Shown here piece after piece: positions 36,093 through 45,932 of a DNA stretch of 64,000 bases (the first letter of the stretch is position 1; each line of letters opens with the position of its first letter). The DNA lies in NCBI RefSeq assembly GCF_009740285.1, contig NZ_CP046566.1:3138658-3202657 (forward strand), given 5' to 3'. The translations under genes were made by a program, and so were the position numbers. The DNA comes from Phnomibacter ginsenosidimutans (GTDB lineage Bacteria; Bacteroidota; Bacteroidia; Chitinophagales; Chitinophagaceae). Below the pieces are notes generated by a model. That model had not been told where the DNA came from, ran no database searches, and saw only the letters and a list, made by a program, of their open reading frames with translations.

Positions 36093-36611
36093 TTATCCGT
36101 TGAATACTTTTTTCAGAGAAACAGTACGGGTTTTGGCTACCTGAATGGGCTCACGCAATGTAGCCAAAGCAGTGAATGTAGCTTTTACCACGTTGTGCGG
36201 GTTGGCAGAACCGAGGCTCTTAGCCAGCACGTCTGTAACACCAGCGCTTTCCAGTACGGCACGCATGCTGCCTCCGGCAATTACACCGGTACCATGTGCA
36301 GCTGGCTTCAGCAATACTTTAGCAGCACCTTCTTTTACAAACTGCTCATGAGGAATAGTGCCATGCATTACAGGCACTTTCACCAGGTTCTTCTTGGCAT
36401 CTTCAATGCCTTTGGTGATGGCTTCCTGTACTTCTTTGGCCTTACCCAAACCATGACCTACCACACCATTCTCATTGCCTACCACTACCAGGGCGGAGAA
36501 GCTGAAGGTACGGCCACCCTTGGTGGTTTTTACAACACGGTTAATAGCTACAACCTTCTCTTTCAGTTCGAGGTCGCCGGCTTTTACGCGGTTTACGATA
36601 GCTTTTGCCAT
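36093..36611 (-). CDS. rpsE: 30S ribosomal protein S5
   Basis: A 172-residue S5, with the double-stranded RNA-binding N-terminal domain ([32 protein letters not shown]) and the ribosomal fold 2 domain ([29 protein letters not shown]). S5 affects decoding accuracy. I chose ATG 36611 (MAKAIVNRV) instead of the longer frame to 36689. Confidence 0.97.
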   Translation of the reverse strand: MAKAIVNRVKAGDLELKEKVVAINRVVKTTKGGRTFSFSALVVVGNENGVVGHGLGKAKEVQEAITKGIEDAKKNLVKVPVMHGTIPHEQFVKEGAAKVLLKPAAHGTGVIAGGSMRAVLESAGVTDVLAKSLGSANPHNVVKATFTALATLREPIQVAKTRTVSLKKVFNG

Positions 36612-36695
36612 TTTATTCTTTTCAATTGAGCCTGCAGGGCAGGCAAGTTTTACGATTGTTGATGTTTGATCGCTTGGATTGACAAACACTGAAAA

Positions 36696-37049
36696 TTAGA
36701 GGGTCAAACCGCCTTCACGGGCACCGTCGGCTACAGCCTTAATGCGACCATGATACAAGAAACCACCACGATCAAATACACATGTAGTGATACCCAGGTC
36801 GGCTGCTTTGCGGGCAATGGCGTTGCCTACCAGCTTGCTTTTTTCAGTTTTGGTTACCTTTTGAGCAGCGATGTCTTTATCGCGGCTGCTGGCGGCGGCC
36901 AATGTAGTACCATTAGCGTCGTCAATCAGCTGACAGTAAATGTCAGCGTTGCTGCGGAATACGCTCAGGCGAGGCTTGGCAGCGCTACCGATCAAACGCT
37001 TACGAATGCGGTAGTGGATTTTCTTTCTTGAAATGACTTTCTTATCCAT
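36696..37049 (-). CDS. rplR: 50S ribosomal protein L18
   Basis: A 117-residue L18, a 5S rRNA-binding protein. It has RKIHYRIRKRLIGSAAKPRLSVFRSNADIYCQLIDD and the typical end FDRGGFLYHGRIKAVADGAREGGL. It lies between rplF and rpsE as expected. Confidence 0.97.
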   Translation of the reverse strand: MDKKVISRKKIHYRIRKRLIGSAAKPRLSVFRSNADIYCQLIDDANGTTLAAASSRDKDIAAQKVTKTEKSKLVGNAIARKAADLGITTCVFDRGGFLYHGRIKAVADGAREGGLTL

Positions 37050-37119
37050 TTTATATCCTCCGGCTCCGGTACAGGAGCGCTATTTTCTTAATTCAGTTAT
37101 TACAACCGGTTACCGATGA

Positions 37120-37674
37120 TTATTTACCAGCAGATTTACCAGCTTTCTTACGAACCACTTCGCCAGCAAAGCGAACACCTTTTCCTTTGTATGGTTCAGG
37201 CTTACGCAGGCTGCGGATTTTGGCACAAACCTGACCGAGCAATTGATTGTCCATGCCTTCAATTACAATCTCGGGGTTCTTACCTTTTTCCTGAGCTGTA
37301 GTCACCTTCAGCTCTTGTGGAATTTCGATAATGATGTTGTGCGAATAACCGAGAGAAAGATCGAGAATGTTGCCAGTGTTTGCGGCTTTGTAACCCACAC
37401 CTACCAGTTCCATTTTCTTTACAAAACCTTCGGTTACACCTTTTACCATGTTGGCAATAAGGGCACGGTACAAACCATGCAATGCACGGTGGCGGATTTG
37501 ATCGGTAGGACGACCTACAGTCAAAGTACCTTCAGCTATTTCTACCTGAATGTCACGATCCAACGTTTGCTTCAATTCGCCTTTGGGGCCTTTTACGGTA
37601 ACAGTGTTATCGCCACTTACAGTGATAGTAACACCAGCGGGGATAGTTACCGGTTTTTTTCCTACACGAGACAT
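37120..37674 (-). CDS. rplF: 50S ribosomal protein L6
   Basis: A 184-residue L6, near the factor-binding site of the large subunit. MSRVGKKPVTIPAGV starts it, and KIRSLRKPEPYKGKGVRFAGE near the C-terminus is the family signature. Two duplicated domains of about 80 residues are evident by length. Confidence 0.97.
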   Translation of the reverse strand: MSRVGKKPVTIPAGVTITVSGDNTVTVKGPKGELKQTLDRDIQVEIAEGTLTVGRPTDQIRHRALHGLYRALIANMVKGVTEGFVKKMELVGVGYKAANTGNILDLSLGYSHNIIIEIPQELKVTTAQEKGKNPEIVIEGMDNQLLGQVCAKIRSLRKPEPYKGKGVRFAGEVVRKKAGKSAGK

Positions 37675-37770
37675 AGTCGTTGTTGTGTTTAAATATGTGA
37701 ATCAAAAGAGTGACCTGCGTTCAGCCCCGACTAAAAGGCTTAAATAAACAGACCGCCCAAATACAATCGA

Positions 37771-38169
37771 TTAATAGATGTGGCACAAAATTTCGCCACC
37801 TACATTCTGAGCTTTGGCTTCTTTGTCGGTCATTACACCTTTAGAAGTGCTCACAATGGCAATACCCAGGCCGTTCATTACACGCTTGAAGTCGGCAGGC
37901 TTAGCATACTGACGCAAACCGGGGCGGCTGATACGCTCCAGAGAAGTGATAGCAGGCTGCTTGGTATTCACGTCGTACTTCAAAGCGATTTTGATAAGAC
38001 CTTGCTTGTTGTCGTCTTCAAACTTGTACTTCAGGATGTATCCTTTTTCGTACAAAATTTCGGTCATGCGCTTCTTCAGGTTAGAAGCAGGAATTTCCAC
38101 GATGCGGTGGTTGGCCATTTGAGCATTCCGAATACGAGTCAGAAAGTCTGCGATAGGATCAGTTACCAT
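37771..38169 (-). CDS. rpsH: 30S ribosomal protein S8
   Basis: A 132-residue S8, a primary 16S rRNA binder. It begins MVTDPIADFLTRIRNAQMANH and ends GVMTDKEAKAQNVGGEILCHIY with the S8 signature STSKGVMTDKEA. In E. coli S8 also represses the spc operon; whether that holds here is unknown. Confidence 0.97.
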   Translation of the reverse strand: MVTDPIADFLTRIRNAQMANHRIVEIPASNLKKRMTEILYEKGYILKYKFEDDNKQGLIKIALKYDVNTKQPAITSLERISRPGLRQYAKPADFKRVMNGLGIAIVSTSKGVMTDKEAKAQNVGGEILCHIY

Positions 38170-38279
38170 ATGATTTCCCTCCTACATTCCGGCTCCTGAA
38201 AAACTCAGGACGGAATAATTGGATTTTAGTTTAAAATGAATTGAATGAAGTTGCTTGCTTGTGGCGATTGCCAGAGCAA

Positions 38280-38549
38280 TTACCAGCTTGCTTTTTTCAC
38301 GCCAGGAATTTTACCTTCCAGTGCCATGTCGCGAAACATGTTACGGCAGATACCGAAATGACGCATGTAACCTTTAGGACGGCCAGACAACTGGCAACGG
38401 TTTTTGAGGCGTACAGGCGATGCATTGCGGGGAAGCTGATCCAATGCTGCATAGTCACCGGCGGCCTTAAGGGCGGCACGCTTTTCTGCAAACTTGGCTA
38501 CGGTAGCTTCACGCTTACGCTGACGGGCTTTAACTGATTCTTTTGCCAT
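38280..38549 (-). CDS. rpsN: 30S ribosomal protein S14
   Basis: An 89-residue S14 of the zinc-free (C-minus) type: the Cys pairs of zinc forms are absent, and [36 protein letters not shown] is the conserved C-terminal region. It lies between rplE and rpsH. Confidence 0.97.
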   Translation of the reverse strand: MAKESVKARQRKREATVAKFAEKRAALKAAGDYAALDQLPRNASPVRLKNRCQLSGRPKGYMRHFGICRNMFRDMALEGKIPGVKKASW

Positions 38550-38645
38550 AAAAATGAAATTCCAAATTTTAAAATTCCAAATCCTAAGTATGCTTGCTTA
38601 GTTTCCTCAGGAATTTGGGAATCATTCCTTTGGGATCTGGTTTTA

Positions 38646-39221
38646 TTAGTTGTTGTCTTTTTTGATGTTCTTGAAAGGAAGACCAATTTCCTTCAGCAGT
38701 TCGTAAGCCTCTTCGTTGGTACGGGCAGTGGTTACGAAAGTGATATCGAGACCAGTGATTTTGTTCACCTTGTCGATGTCGATTTCAGGGAAGATAATTT
38801 GCTCAGTAACACCCATGGTATAGTTACCACGGCCGTCGAAGCTCTTATCGTTGATGCCTTTAAAGTCACGTACACGAGGAAGTGAAACTGAAATCAAACG
38901 ATCGAGGAATTCAAACATCTGATCACCACGGAGGGTAACACGGGCACCAATCGGCATGTTGCGACGGAGCTTGAAGTTTGAGATGTCCTTCTTAGACATT
39001 GTAGCTACAGCTTTTTGACCAGTAATGGTAGTCAGCTCTTCAATAGCGATGTCTACAAGTTTCTTATCGGCAGTAGCACCATTAACGCCACGGTTCAAGC
39101 AAATTTTGGTAAGCTTGGGAGCCTGCATTATGGTTTTGTAACCGAACTTCTTCATGAGGGCAGGTACAACTTCAGCTTTGTACTTGTCTGCCAGGCGCGG
39201 AGTATAATTTGTAGTTGCCAT
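38646..39221 (-). CDS. rplE: 50S ribosomal protein L5
   Basis: A 191-residue L5, a 5S rRNA and P-site tRNA contact. [31 protein letters not shown] is the family core, and EIGLPFK ends the fold. Its ATG overlaps the restored rplX stop by one base (TAATG), which suggests coupled translation. Confidence 0.97.
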   Translation of the reverse strand: MATTNYTPRLADKYKAEVVPALMKKFGYKTIMQAPKLTKICLNRGVNGATADKKLVDIAIEELTTITGQKAVATMSKKDISNFKLRRNMPIGARVTLRGDQMFEFLDRLISVSLPRVRDFKGINDKSFDGRGNYTMGVTEQIIFPEIDIDKVNKITGLDITFVTTARTNEEAYELLKEIGLPFKNIKKDNN

Positions 39222-39558
39222 TATTTAATAACCTCCCCGGATTTTTTAGAAATACGAACTAATTTACCGTTGTCGCGGCTACGCTTTACACGTACTGCAG
39301 CGCCGGCTTTGGCATCCCACAGTTGCACGTTGCTGATAGCAATGGGTGCTTCTTTTTCACAATACCCCCCTGGGTGTTTTGTGCTGTAGGTTTTGTATGG
39401 CGGGTCTGAATGTTTACGCCTTCTACCAGCACTTTAGCCTTGTCAGGATAAACGGCCAGTACAACGCGGGGCTTTTTCAGATCCTTATCATCACCGGTGA
39501 TAACAACAACGTTGTCACCTTTCTTGATGTTGAACTTTGGTTTGAAACGATTAGTCAT
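39221..39558 (-). CDS. rplX: 50S ribosomal protein L24 (frameshifted in this sequence)
   Basis: An assembly-initiator L24 of about 112 residues. The KOW part is in the first frame ([34 protein letters not shown]). That frame then stops early in unrelated residues. Adding one T to the T5 run at 39353-39357 (A run on the coding strand) gives [23 protein letters not shown], then [20 protein letters not shown], a normal L24 end whose stop overlaps rplE. The raw span is one base short of a multiple of three. A broken L24 would be severe, so a sequencing error is likely. Confidence 0.93.
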
Positions 39559-39573
39559 ACTTTATAGCTTGAT

Positions 39574-39596
39574 GCGTAACGCTTAACGCTTAACGC
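39574..39596. repeat. Short tandem repeat in the rplN-rplX spacer
   Basis: The 7-base word CGCTTAA (variants) repeats as GCGTAACGCTTAACGCTTAA plus CGC. It fills part of the spacer between rplX and rplN. Confidence 0.6.
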
Positions 39597-39641
39597 AGTT
39601 ATTGAAATTCGCTTTCAGCACTTTGCCTTCGGCGTTTTGCA

Positions 39642-40010
39642 TTACAGTACTTCTGGAGCCAGCGATACAATTTTCATGTATCCTTTGTCGCGAAGCTCAC
39701 GGGCAACGGGTCCGAAAATACGGGTACCACGTGGTTCGTCTGAGTTGTTCAGGATTACAACGGCGTTGTCATCGAAACGGATGTAAGATCCGTCTTTGCG
39801 ACGCAGTTTGTTTTTAGTACGTACAATAACGGCTTTGGCTACGGTACCTTTTTTCATACCGCCACCAGGAATTGCGTCCTTTACAGTAACCACAATCTTG
39901 TCGCCAATACCGGCGTAGTCTTGTCCGCTGTTGCCCAATACACGAATACATAGTACCTCTTTGGCACCGCTGTTATCCGCTACGTTCAACCGGCTTTCTT
40001 GCTGAATCAT
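39642..40010 (-). CDS. rplN: 50S ribosomal protein L14
   Basis: A 122-residue L14. [26 protein letters not shown] starts it, [26 protein letters not shown] is the signature, and [24 protein letters not shown] ends it. It contacts the small subunit at an intersubunit bridge. Confidence 0.97.
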   Translation of the reverse strand: MIQQESRLNVADNSGAKEVLCIRVLGNSGQDYAGIGDKIVVTVKDAIPGGGMKKGTVAKAVIVRTKNKLRRKDGSYIRFDDNAVVILNNSDEPRGTRIFGPVARELRDKGYMKIVSLAPEVL

Positions 40011-40131
40011 TTTGTTAGCTTTTTAGCTTTAGCACTCGGGCTAATGATGTTACGAATTTGTCAGAGGCTTTTGCTATGTTATACAACACCAGCGAAAAGC
40101 TTGAAGCATGCAGCTTGCAGCTGTTAGCTGA

Positions 40132-40389
40132 TTATTTCACTTTCTCAACTACTTCTACCAGTCTCCAGCGCTTTGTTTTGCTGAGAGGGCGGGTTTCCAT
40201 AATTTTTACGGTGTCGCCAATGCTGCACTCGTTCTTTTCGTCGTGAGCATGAAACTTGGTAGTTTTTTTCACGAACTTACCATAGATAGGGTGCTTCACT
40301 TTACGTTCAACAGCTACAGTAATGGTTTTATCCATTTTGTTGCTGGCTACTACACCAATCCTGGTCTTACGAAGATTTCTGGTTTCCAT
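40132..40389 (-). CDS. rpsQ: 30S ribosomal protein S17
   Basis: An 85-residue S17, an OB-fold primary 16S rRNA binder. It has [68 protein letters not shown] chose ATG 40389 (METRNLRK) rather than 40398. Confidence 0.96.
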   Translation of the reverse strand: METRNLRKTRIGVVASNKMDKTITVAVERKVKHPIYGKFVKKTTKFHAHDEKNECSIGDTVKIMETRPLSKTKRWRLVEVVEKVK

Positions 40390-40428
40390 TTGGTTCAATA
40401 TTTTGCTGAACTACTTTTCAATTAAAAA

Positions 40429-40638
40429 TTAGCCTACCAGTACCCTTTTCTTGAGTTCGGATTTCAAGCGGGCAATGTCGCGACGCAGGTCTCTGATGCT
40501 CATCGGATTTTCCAGCGGAGTGATGGCATGCGCAAAAGTGAGTTTCTTCAGGCGCACTTCATCTTCGCTGATGCGAACCTTCGGATCGTCGATGCTTATT
40601 TCACTCAGGCTTTTGTTGAAGTCAACTTTCTTAGACAT
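40429..40638 (-). CDS. rpmC: 50S ribosomal protein L29
   Basis: A 69-residue L29. The end (KLTFAHAITPLENPMSIRDLRRDIARLKSELKKR) is the two-helix hairpin of L29 at the peptide exit tunnel. About 30 N-terminal residues (KKVDFNKSLSEISIDDPKVRISEDE) differ from E. coli, as in other Bacteroidetes. ATG 40638 is preferred over 40647. Confidence 0.94.
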   Translation of the reverse strand: MSKKVDFNKSLSEISIDDPKVRISEDEVRLKKLTFAHAITPLENPMSIRDLRRDIARLKSELKKRVLVG

Positions 40639-40745
40639 CTTTTTCAATTTGATGATTAGCCAATTTGCTAATCTGCTAATGAATAATTTTTTTCAGCTGC
40701 ATGCCTGAAATCGTTACATCAGCACATCAGCACTTATTCGCATCA

Positions 40746-41165
40746 TTACGCCTGGTAGTCGCGGCGTACAACGAACTTGGTTTTGATTGGCAACTTCTGA
40801 GCGGCGAGTTCCATAGCCTGGCGGGCTACTTCCATCGGTACACCGTCGCATTCGAACAGGATACGACCTGGTTCTACTACGGCTGCCCAAAATTCAGGGT
40901 TACCCTTACCCTTACCCATCCGCACTTCGGCAGGCTTGCGGGTAATGATTTTGTCAGGGAATACACGGATCCACACACTACCTTCACGCTTCATGGCACG
41001 GGTCATTGCCTGACGGGCACTTTCGATCTGGCGGTTGTTCAACCAAATAGGTTCCTGTGCTTTCAGGGCAAACGAACCGAATGAAATGGTAGCGCCACGC
41101 TTAGCCACTTCGCGGATGCGGCCTTTTTGTTGCTTGCGGAACTTGGTTCTTTTCGGCTGTAACAT
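40746..41165 (-). CDS. rplP: 50S ribosomal protein L16
   Basis: A 139-residue L16, near the A-site of the large subunit. It has [17 protein letters not shown] at the start, the signature [29 protein letters not shown], and [26 protein letters not shown]. Confidence 0.97.
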   Translation of the reverse strand: MLQPKRTKFRKQQKGRIREVAKRGATISFGSFALKAQEPIWLNNRQIESARQAMTRAMKREGSVWIRVFPDKIITRKPAEVRMGKGKGNPEFWAAVVEPGRILFECDGVPMEVARQAMELAAQKLPIKTKFVVRRDYQA

Positions 41166-41218
41166 TTATCTACGTATTTGAATATTTACAATTAGTTGAA
41201 GCTGGTTGCCTGTTGCAA

Positions 41219-41996
41219 TTAGCGACGGCCTCCACGGTCGCGGCGATCACCACCACCTCTTCTGTCTCCACCACGGCCACCGCGGTCACCACCACGTTCT
41301 TCGCCACCACGACGGTCGCTCAGACCGCTGCCAGTGCCTACAAAGTTCGGGTTGAGGTCACGCTTGGTCAGTACTTCACCTTTACAGATCCATACTTTCA
41401 AACCGATTTTACCATACACGGTTTGAGCAGCCAGGCTGGCGTAGTCAATATCCATACGGTAAGTGTGCAATGGGGTACGACCCATTTTGATTTCTTCGCT
41501 ACGGGCAATTTCAGCACCACCCAAACGGCCACTGGCTTTGATTTTGATACCCTCAGCACCCATGCGCATAGCAGAAGCAATGGCCATTTTGATGGCACGC
41601 TTGTAGTTGATGCGGTTCTCAATCTGACGGGCAATAGTATCAGCTACAATCATAGCGTCAACTTCAGGACGACGGATTTCGAGGATGTTGATTTGTACGT
41701 CATCTTTACCGGTGAGCTTCTTCAGCTCTTCTTTGATACGGTCTACTTCGCCACCGCCTTTACCAATGATGATACCAGGCTTAGAAGTATGGATGGTTAC
41801 AATCAGTTTATTGAGGGTACGTTCGATAACGATTTTAGAAATGCCACCCTTGTTGATACGGGCATTCAGGTAGGTACGGATCTTGTTGTCCTCGATCAGG
41901 TCGGTCGGCATATACTTTCTTGTTGCCGTACCAGTTACTGTCCCAACCACGGATGATACCGAGCCTGTTACCGATTGGATTTGCTTTTTGACCCAT
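41219..41996 (-). CDS. rpsC: 30S ribosomal protein S3 (frameshifted; RGG-rich C-terminal tail)
   Basis: An S3 of about 258 residues, part of the mRNA entry channel. The normal start [32 protein letters not shown] (41996) is in one frame, and [15 protein letters not shown] with the KH motif [14 protein letters not shown] follows in another. Removing one G from the GG at 41899-41900 joins them. The longest single frame starts at 41950 and lacks the conserved start, which is misleading. The tail after RDLNPNF is unusual: about 40 residues dominated by RGG, GGDR and RRGG, resembling eukaryotic RGG boxes; S3 tails are variable. Confidence 0.93.
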
Positions 41997-42036
41997 TATT
42001 TCAATTTGAAAATTTGAACAATTCGTTTAGTGAGAA

Positions 42037-42372
42037 TTAGATGGTGTCTACAGTTACGGTTACGTGATTGCTACGCTTACGTACACGGTATCCACGGCCC
42101 TGAGGAGCTGGACGCATCCGCTTCAGGGTACGGCCACCGTCTACCATAATGGTTTTTACCACCAGTGCACTTTCGTCAGCACCATCATTCTTTGCTTTCC
42201 AGTTAAAGGCAGCACTCTTAACCAACTTAGCCAGCGGTACAGAACTGTGCTTGGTGTTGTGCTCCAATACAGCCAGGGCTTGATCAACCTTCATGCCACG
42301 AATCAGGTCGGCCAGCAAACGCATTTTGCGGGGCGAAGTGGGATAATTTCTCAGTTTAGCTACTGCTTCCAT
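42037..42372 (-). CDS. rplV: 50S ribosomal protein L22
   Basis: A 111-residue L22, lining the exit tunnel. [32 protein letters not shown] is the family start; [27 protein letters not shown] is the end with the conserved hairpin. The spacer to rpsS contains a TTTTTGG/CCAAAAA inverted repeat. Confidence 0.97.
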   Translation of the reverse strand: MEAVAKLRNYPTSPRKMRLLADLIRGMKVDQALAVLEHNTKHSSVPLAKLVKSAAFNWKAKNDGADESALVVKTIMVDGGRTLKRMRPAPQGRGYRVRKRSNHVTVTVDTI

Positions 42373-42463
42373 TTTTATTCAGTTTCAGGTTTTTGGTTTT
42401 TAGTTTTTGTTGCAGAAGAATCTCAAACAACTGCCAACCAAAAACCACCAACATTTAAACAAT

Positions 42464-42733
42464 TTATTTTTTGCTACCGGCGTGTCCTCTGAAGTTGCGG
42501 GTAGGAGCAAATTCACCAAGCTTGTGACCAACCATGAATTCGGTTACATACACAGGGATGAATTTGTTACCGTTGTGCACAGCGAATGTTTGGCCTACAA
42601 AATCAGGAGTAATGGTAGAACGACGACTCCAGGTTTTGATAACACCCTTCTTCACTTTGCCTTCTGCCATGTTCACGATTTTCTTCTCGAGTTTGGCATC
42701 AACGTAGGGACCTTTTTTAATTGAACGAGCCAT
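42464..42733 (-). CDS. rpsS: 30S ribosomal protein S19
   Basis: An 89-residue S19, in the 30S head. [19 protein letters not shown] and the signature [46 protein letters not shown] are plain. Confidence 0.97.
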   Translation of the reverse strand: MARSIKKGPYVDAKLEKKIVNMAEGKVKKGVIKTWSRRSTITPDFVGQTFAVHNGNKFIPVYVTEFMVGHKLGEFAPTRNFRGHAGSKK

Positions 42734-42810
42734 ATTGAATTCGTTAATTTGAAAATTTGAGGATTTGAAAATTGAATTGGTTTCTGTAAAAGCTTAAATC
42801 AATTCTCAAA

Positions 42811-43650
42811 TTACTTAGCCAGTTTTTTACCGTCGCGGCGCTGGAGAATCAGCTTATCGCTGCCTTTGCCTTTGGTACGGGTCTTCTCACCTTTGGCGTA
42901 CTTACCAGTGCGGCTGCGTGGGTGACCACCAGAAGCACGGCCTTCACCACCACCCATTGGGTGATCTACAGGGTTCATAGCCACACCACGGTTGCGGGGG
43001 CGGATACCACGCCAGCGGTTAGCACCTGCTTTACCGAGGCTCTGGAGGTTATGGTCGCCATTGCTTACTACACCTACAGTAGCGTAGCAATTGATGAGGA
43101 GTTTGCGCAATTCGCCAGAAGGCATTTTCAATACAGCGTAAGCTTCTTCCTTGTTGGTAAGCTGAGCAGCAGAACCGGCACTACGTACCAGCTTGCCACC
43201 TTGGCCAGGCTGCATTTCAATATTGTGGACGTTGGTACCCAAAGGCATGTTCTTCATAGGAAGACAGTTGCCAATTTCAGGAGCTACAGTAGGACCAGAA
43301 ATTACTTTCTGACCAACCTGAATGCCCTGTGGAGCCAGGATATAGCGCTTTTCACCATCGGTATATTCTACCAGAGCGATGAAAGCTGTACGGTTTGGAT
43401 CGTATTCTACAGTCAGTACAGTTGCTTCAATGTTTTGCTTGTTACGCTTGAAGTCGATGATACGGTACTTCTGCTTGTGACCACCGCCAATATAGCGCAT
43501 GGTACGACGGCCCTGTGCGTTGCGGCCACCAGATTTCTTCACTGGTTCCAGCAGGCTACGCTCAGGCTTGTTAGTGGTTACTTCAGCATACGCATTACCA
43601 ATTTTCCAGCGGGTACCGGCGGTCATTGGTTTGTATTTTTTCAGTGCCAT
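42811..43650 (-). CDS. rplB: 50S ribosomal protein L2
   Basis: A 279-residue L2, needed for subunit joining and peptidyl transfer. Signatures are [30 protein letters not shown] and the catalytic-region [26 protein letters not shown] with the conserved His. The C-terminal basic end is [19 protein letters not shown]. Confidence 0.97.
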   Translation of the reverse strand: MALKKYKPMTAGTRWKIGNAYAEVTTNKPERSLLEPVKKSGGRNAQGRRTMRYIGGGHKQKYRIIDFKRNKQNIEATVLTVEYDPNRTAFIALVEYTDGEKRYILAPQGIQVGQKVISGPTVAPEIGNCLPMKNMPLGTNVHNIEMQPGQGGKLVRSAGSAAQLTNKEEAYAVLKMPSGELRKLLINCYATVGVVSNGDHNLQSLGKAGANRWRGIRPRNRGVAMNPVDHPMGGGEGRASGGHPRSRTGKYAKGEKTRTKGKGSDKLILQRRDGKKLAK

Positions 43651-43731
43651 TTTTCTTAGTTCTGAGTTGGTTTATTTCAACACTTCGCGGCGGTTGGTTG
43701 CCATTCTTGTTTTTGTTTGAGTTGCAGTGGA

Positions 43732-44031
43732 TTAGATTTCGCCGTACAGGTTAATTTCTTCGCCTTCTGCTACAGTTACGACTGCCTTCTTTTTGGCAGG
43801 CTTGCGGCCATTGATAAAGCCAGACTTGGTGAAGCGAGACTTTGCTTTTCCGGGCATTACCAACGTGTTCACGTCAGTTACATTTACGCCATAGAATTCT
43901 TCAACCGCTTTTTTAATCTCCAGCTTGTTGGCCTTACGATCTACGATGAAGGTGTAGCTGCGCTTCTTTTCAATTTGCTTGTTCACCTTTTCGGTCAACA
44001 CAGGCTTTATTAATACATCTGTCAGTTTCAT
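43732..44031 (-). CDS. rplW: 50S ribosomal protein L23
   Basis: A 99-residue L23, docking site for trigger factor and SRP at the tunnel exit. DVLIKPVLTEKVNKQIEKKRSYTFIVDRKANKLEIKKAVEEFYGV is the conserved part. Confidence 0.97.
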   Translation of the reverse strand: MKLTDVLIKPVLTEKVNKQIEKKRSYTFIVDRKANKLEIKKAVEEFYGVNVTDVNTLVMPGKAKSRFTKSGFINGRKPAKKKAVVTVAEGEEINLYGEI

Positions 44032-44057
44032 TTCGATCAGAATTATTCGGTTCTTAA

Positions 44058-44690
44058 TTAAGCTTCAGTACCTTCTTCGGTGAAGATTTTAGCAGCTGAT
44101 TCAGTGAGGACCATTACGTCAGCATTTACGATATCGTAAGTGTTGATGTCGGCCAGCTCAATAGCAGCAGCGTTGGGGATGTTGCGCAGGCTGAGGTAGA
44201 AGTTGGTATCCAGTTCAGGATATACAAACAACGTCTTCTTATCTGCTACACCCAGGCCCTGCATTACGCCAGCAAAAGCTTTGGTTTTGGGAGCATCGAA
44301 CTTCAGGTCTTCTACCACTACGATGGCGCTTTCTTTGGCTTTGTAGCTCAGAGCAGCAATTTTAGCCGGATCCTTCACCTTACGGTTCAACTTCTGGTCG
44401 TGAGTAGTAGGCTTAGGTCCAAAAATGGTACCACCACCGCGGTACAATGGGTTACGGATGTTACCCTTACGGCTACCACCAGTACCTTTTTGCTTGTGCA
44501 GCTTGCGGCTGGCACCTTGTACTTCGGCACGGGTTTTTACTTTTGAAGTACCCTGACGCTGAGCGGCGAGGTATTGTTTTACAGCCAGATAAATCACATG
44601 ATCATTGGGCTCGGTACCGAAGATTTCTTCGGGAAGCTCAACTGTTCTGCCAGTTTTCTGACCTGCTGTATTTAAAACTTCGATTGTCAT
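44058..44690 (-). CDS. rplD: 50S ribosomal protein L4
   Basis: A 210-residue L4 from ATG 44690 ([10 protein letters not shown]), part of the tunnel wall. The signature tunnel loop is [32 protein letters not shown]. The longer frame to 44723 has no match. In E. coli L4 represses the S10 operon; a similar role here is untested. Confidence 0.97.
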   Translation of the reverse strand: MTIEVLNTAGQKTGRTVELPEEIFGTEPNDHVIYLAVKQYLAAQRQGTSKVKTRAEVQGASRKLHKQKGTGGSRKGNIRNPLYRGGGTIFGPKPTTHDQKLNRKVKDPAKIAALSYKAKESAIVVVEDLKFDAPKTKAFAGVMQGLGVADKKTLFVYPELDTNFYLSLRNIPNAAAIELADINTYDIVNADVMVLTESAAKIFTEEGTEA

Positions 44691-44732
44691 AACTTTTTCG
44701 TTTCTCACCGGCCGGGCCGGCACGGTTTACAA

Positions 44733-45351
44733 TTACTTCTGGATTAAAACGATTGAACCATTGTGGCCGGGAACTGATCCGCTGATCAGGGATGTAATTC
44801 TTTTCAGGGAAAATCTTCACCACTTTCAGGCCTTTCATTTTTACCCTGTCGCCACCCATACGGCCAGCCATACGCATACCTTTAAATACACGGCTGGCGT
44901 CAGATGAGTTACCGATAGAACCGGGGGCACGCTGGCGGTCGTGCTGACCATGTGATTGCTCACCAACACCGTGGAAGCCATGGCGCTTTACAACACCCTG
45001 GAAACCCTTACCCTTGGTGGTACCCACAACGTCAACTTTTTCGCCTTCGGCAAAAATGTCAACAGTGACTTGTTCGCCAAGAGCTTTCTCCAGCGTACAG
45101 TCACGAAATTCTTTTACAAATGATTTGGGAGCAGTTTGTGCTTTAGCGAAGTGATTTTTCTCTGCTTTAGTAGCATTCTTTTCCTTCTTTTCGCCGTAAG
45201 CCAACTGAAGTGCATTGTAACCGTCTACATCGGCGGTTTTCACCTGCGATACAACACAGGGACCAGCTTCTACTATGGTGCAAGCTATTTGCTTACCATT
45301 GGGATCGAATATGCTGGTCATCCCGATTTTTTTTCCAATAATACCTTTCAT
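44733..45351 (-). CDS. rplC: 50S ribosomal protein L3 (frameshifted in this sequence)
   Basis: An L3 of about 205 residues from ATG 45351 ([15 protein letters not shown]). The signature [29 protein letters not shown] is followed by [27 protein letters not shown]. After [12 protein letters not shown] the raw frame runs 100 bases into nonsense. Removing one G from GGG at 44789-44791 (plus strand) yields [19 protein letters not shown] and a stop at 44733, the normal L3 end. The raw span is one base over a multiple of three. A sequencing error is the likely cause. Confidence 0.94.
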
Positions 45352-45626
45352 TGATATCGGTTTGTGCCCGGCAGAGTTAAGAGGACATCCGCGCAGAGGC
45401 GAATTCAATCCCAGTTTAGCTACCGACCTTTTCCTTTGTTTCCGCCGTTTTGCAGAGGGGAAGTACCGGTAGTAAACAAACCCTGAAAGGCTTGTTCATA
45501 TGTTTGGCTCACTTGGTAGTGAGAGTTATGTAAAATCAGAGCTCTTTTTTCACGTCCCTTTGGCCGGATTGAGAGATGATTGCTTTGTTGTTCTGATGTG
45601 GAGCCTCGCCCCACTTGGTCAGCTTG
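45352..45626. other. 275-bp spacer between rpsJ and rplC
   Basis: No gene is seen; a minus-strand ORF at 45420-45614 has no family features. The spacer is long for an S10 operon and could hold regulatory RNA, but I cannot identify any. Confidence 0.5.
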
Positions 45627-45932
45627 TTACGCTTTGATTTCAACTTCAACACCACTTGGCAAATCCAGTTTGCTCAGGGCATCTACTGTGCGACTACTGC
45701 TGGTGTAGATATCCAACAAACGCTTGTGCGTGTTCAGTTGGAATTGTTCACGAGCTTTCTTGTTTACGTGCGGTGAACGCAGTACAGTAAAGATCTTTTT
45801 GTGTGTTGGCAAAGGAATTGGACCTGTTACCACAGCACCTGTGCTCCGCACAGTTTTCACAATTTTCTCGGCTGATTTGTCAACCAGGTTGTGATCGTAA
45901 GATTGCAGTTTAATACGTATCCGCTGACTCAT
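45627..45932 (-). CDS. rpsJ: 30S ribosomal protein S10
   Basis: A 101-residue S10, also NusE in antitermination. [73 protein letters not shown] is typical. It is the first gene of the S10-spc cluster here and has its own promoter (45964-45994). Confidence 0.97.
   Translation of the reverse strand: MSQRIRIKLQSYDHNLVDKSAEKIVKTVRSTGAVVTGPIPLPTHKKIFTVLRSPHVNKKAREQFQLNTHKRLLDIYTSSSRTVDALSKLDLPSGVEVEIKA

Noticed and set aside
45420-45614. A 64-codon minus-strand ORF between rpsJ and rplC
   Set aside because: No family features, no coding-like composition, and its position gives no support.
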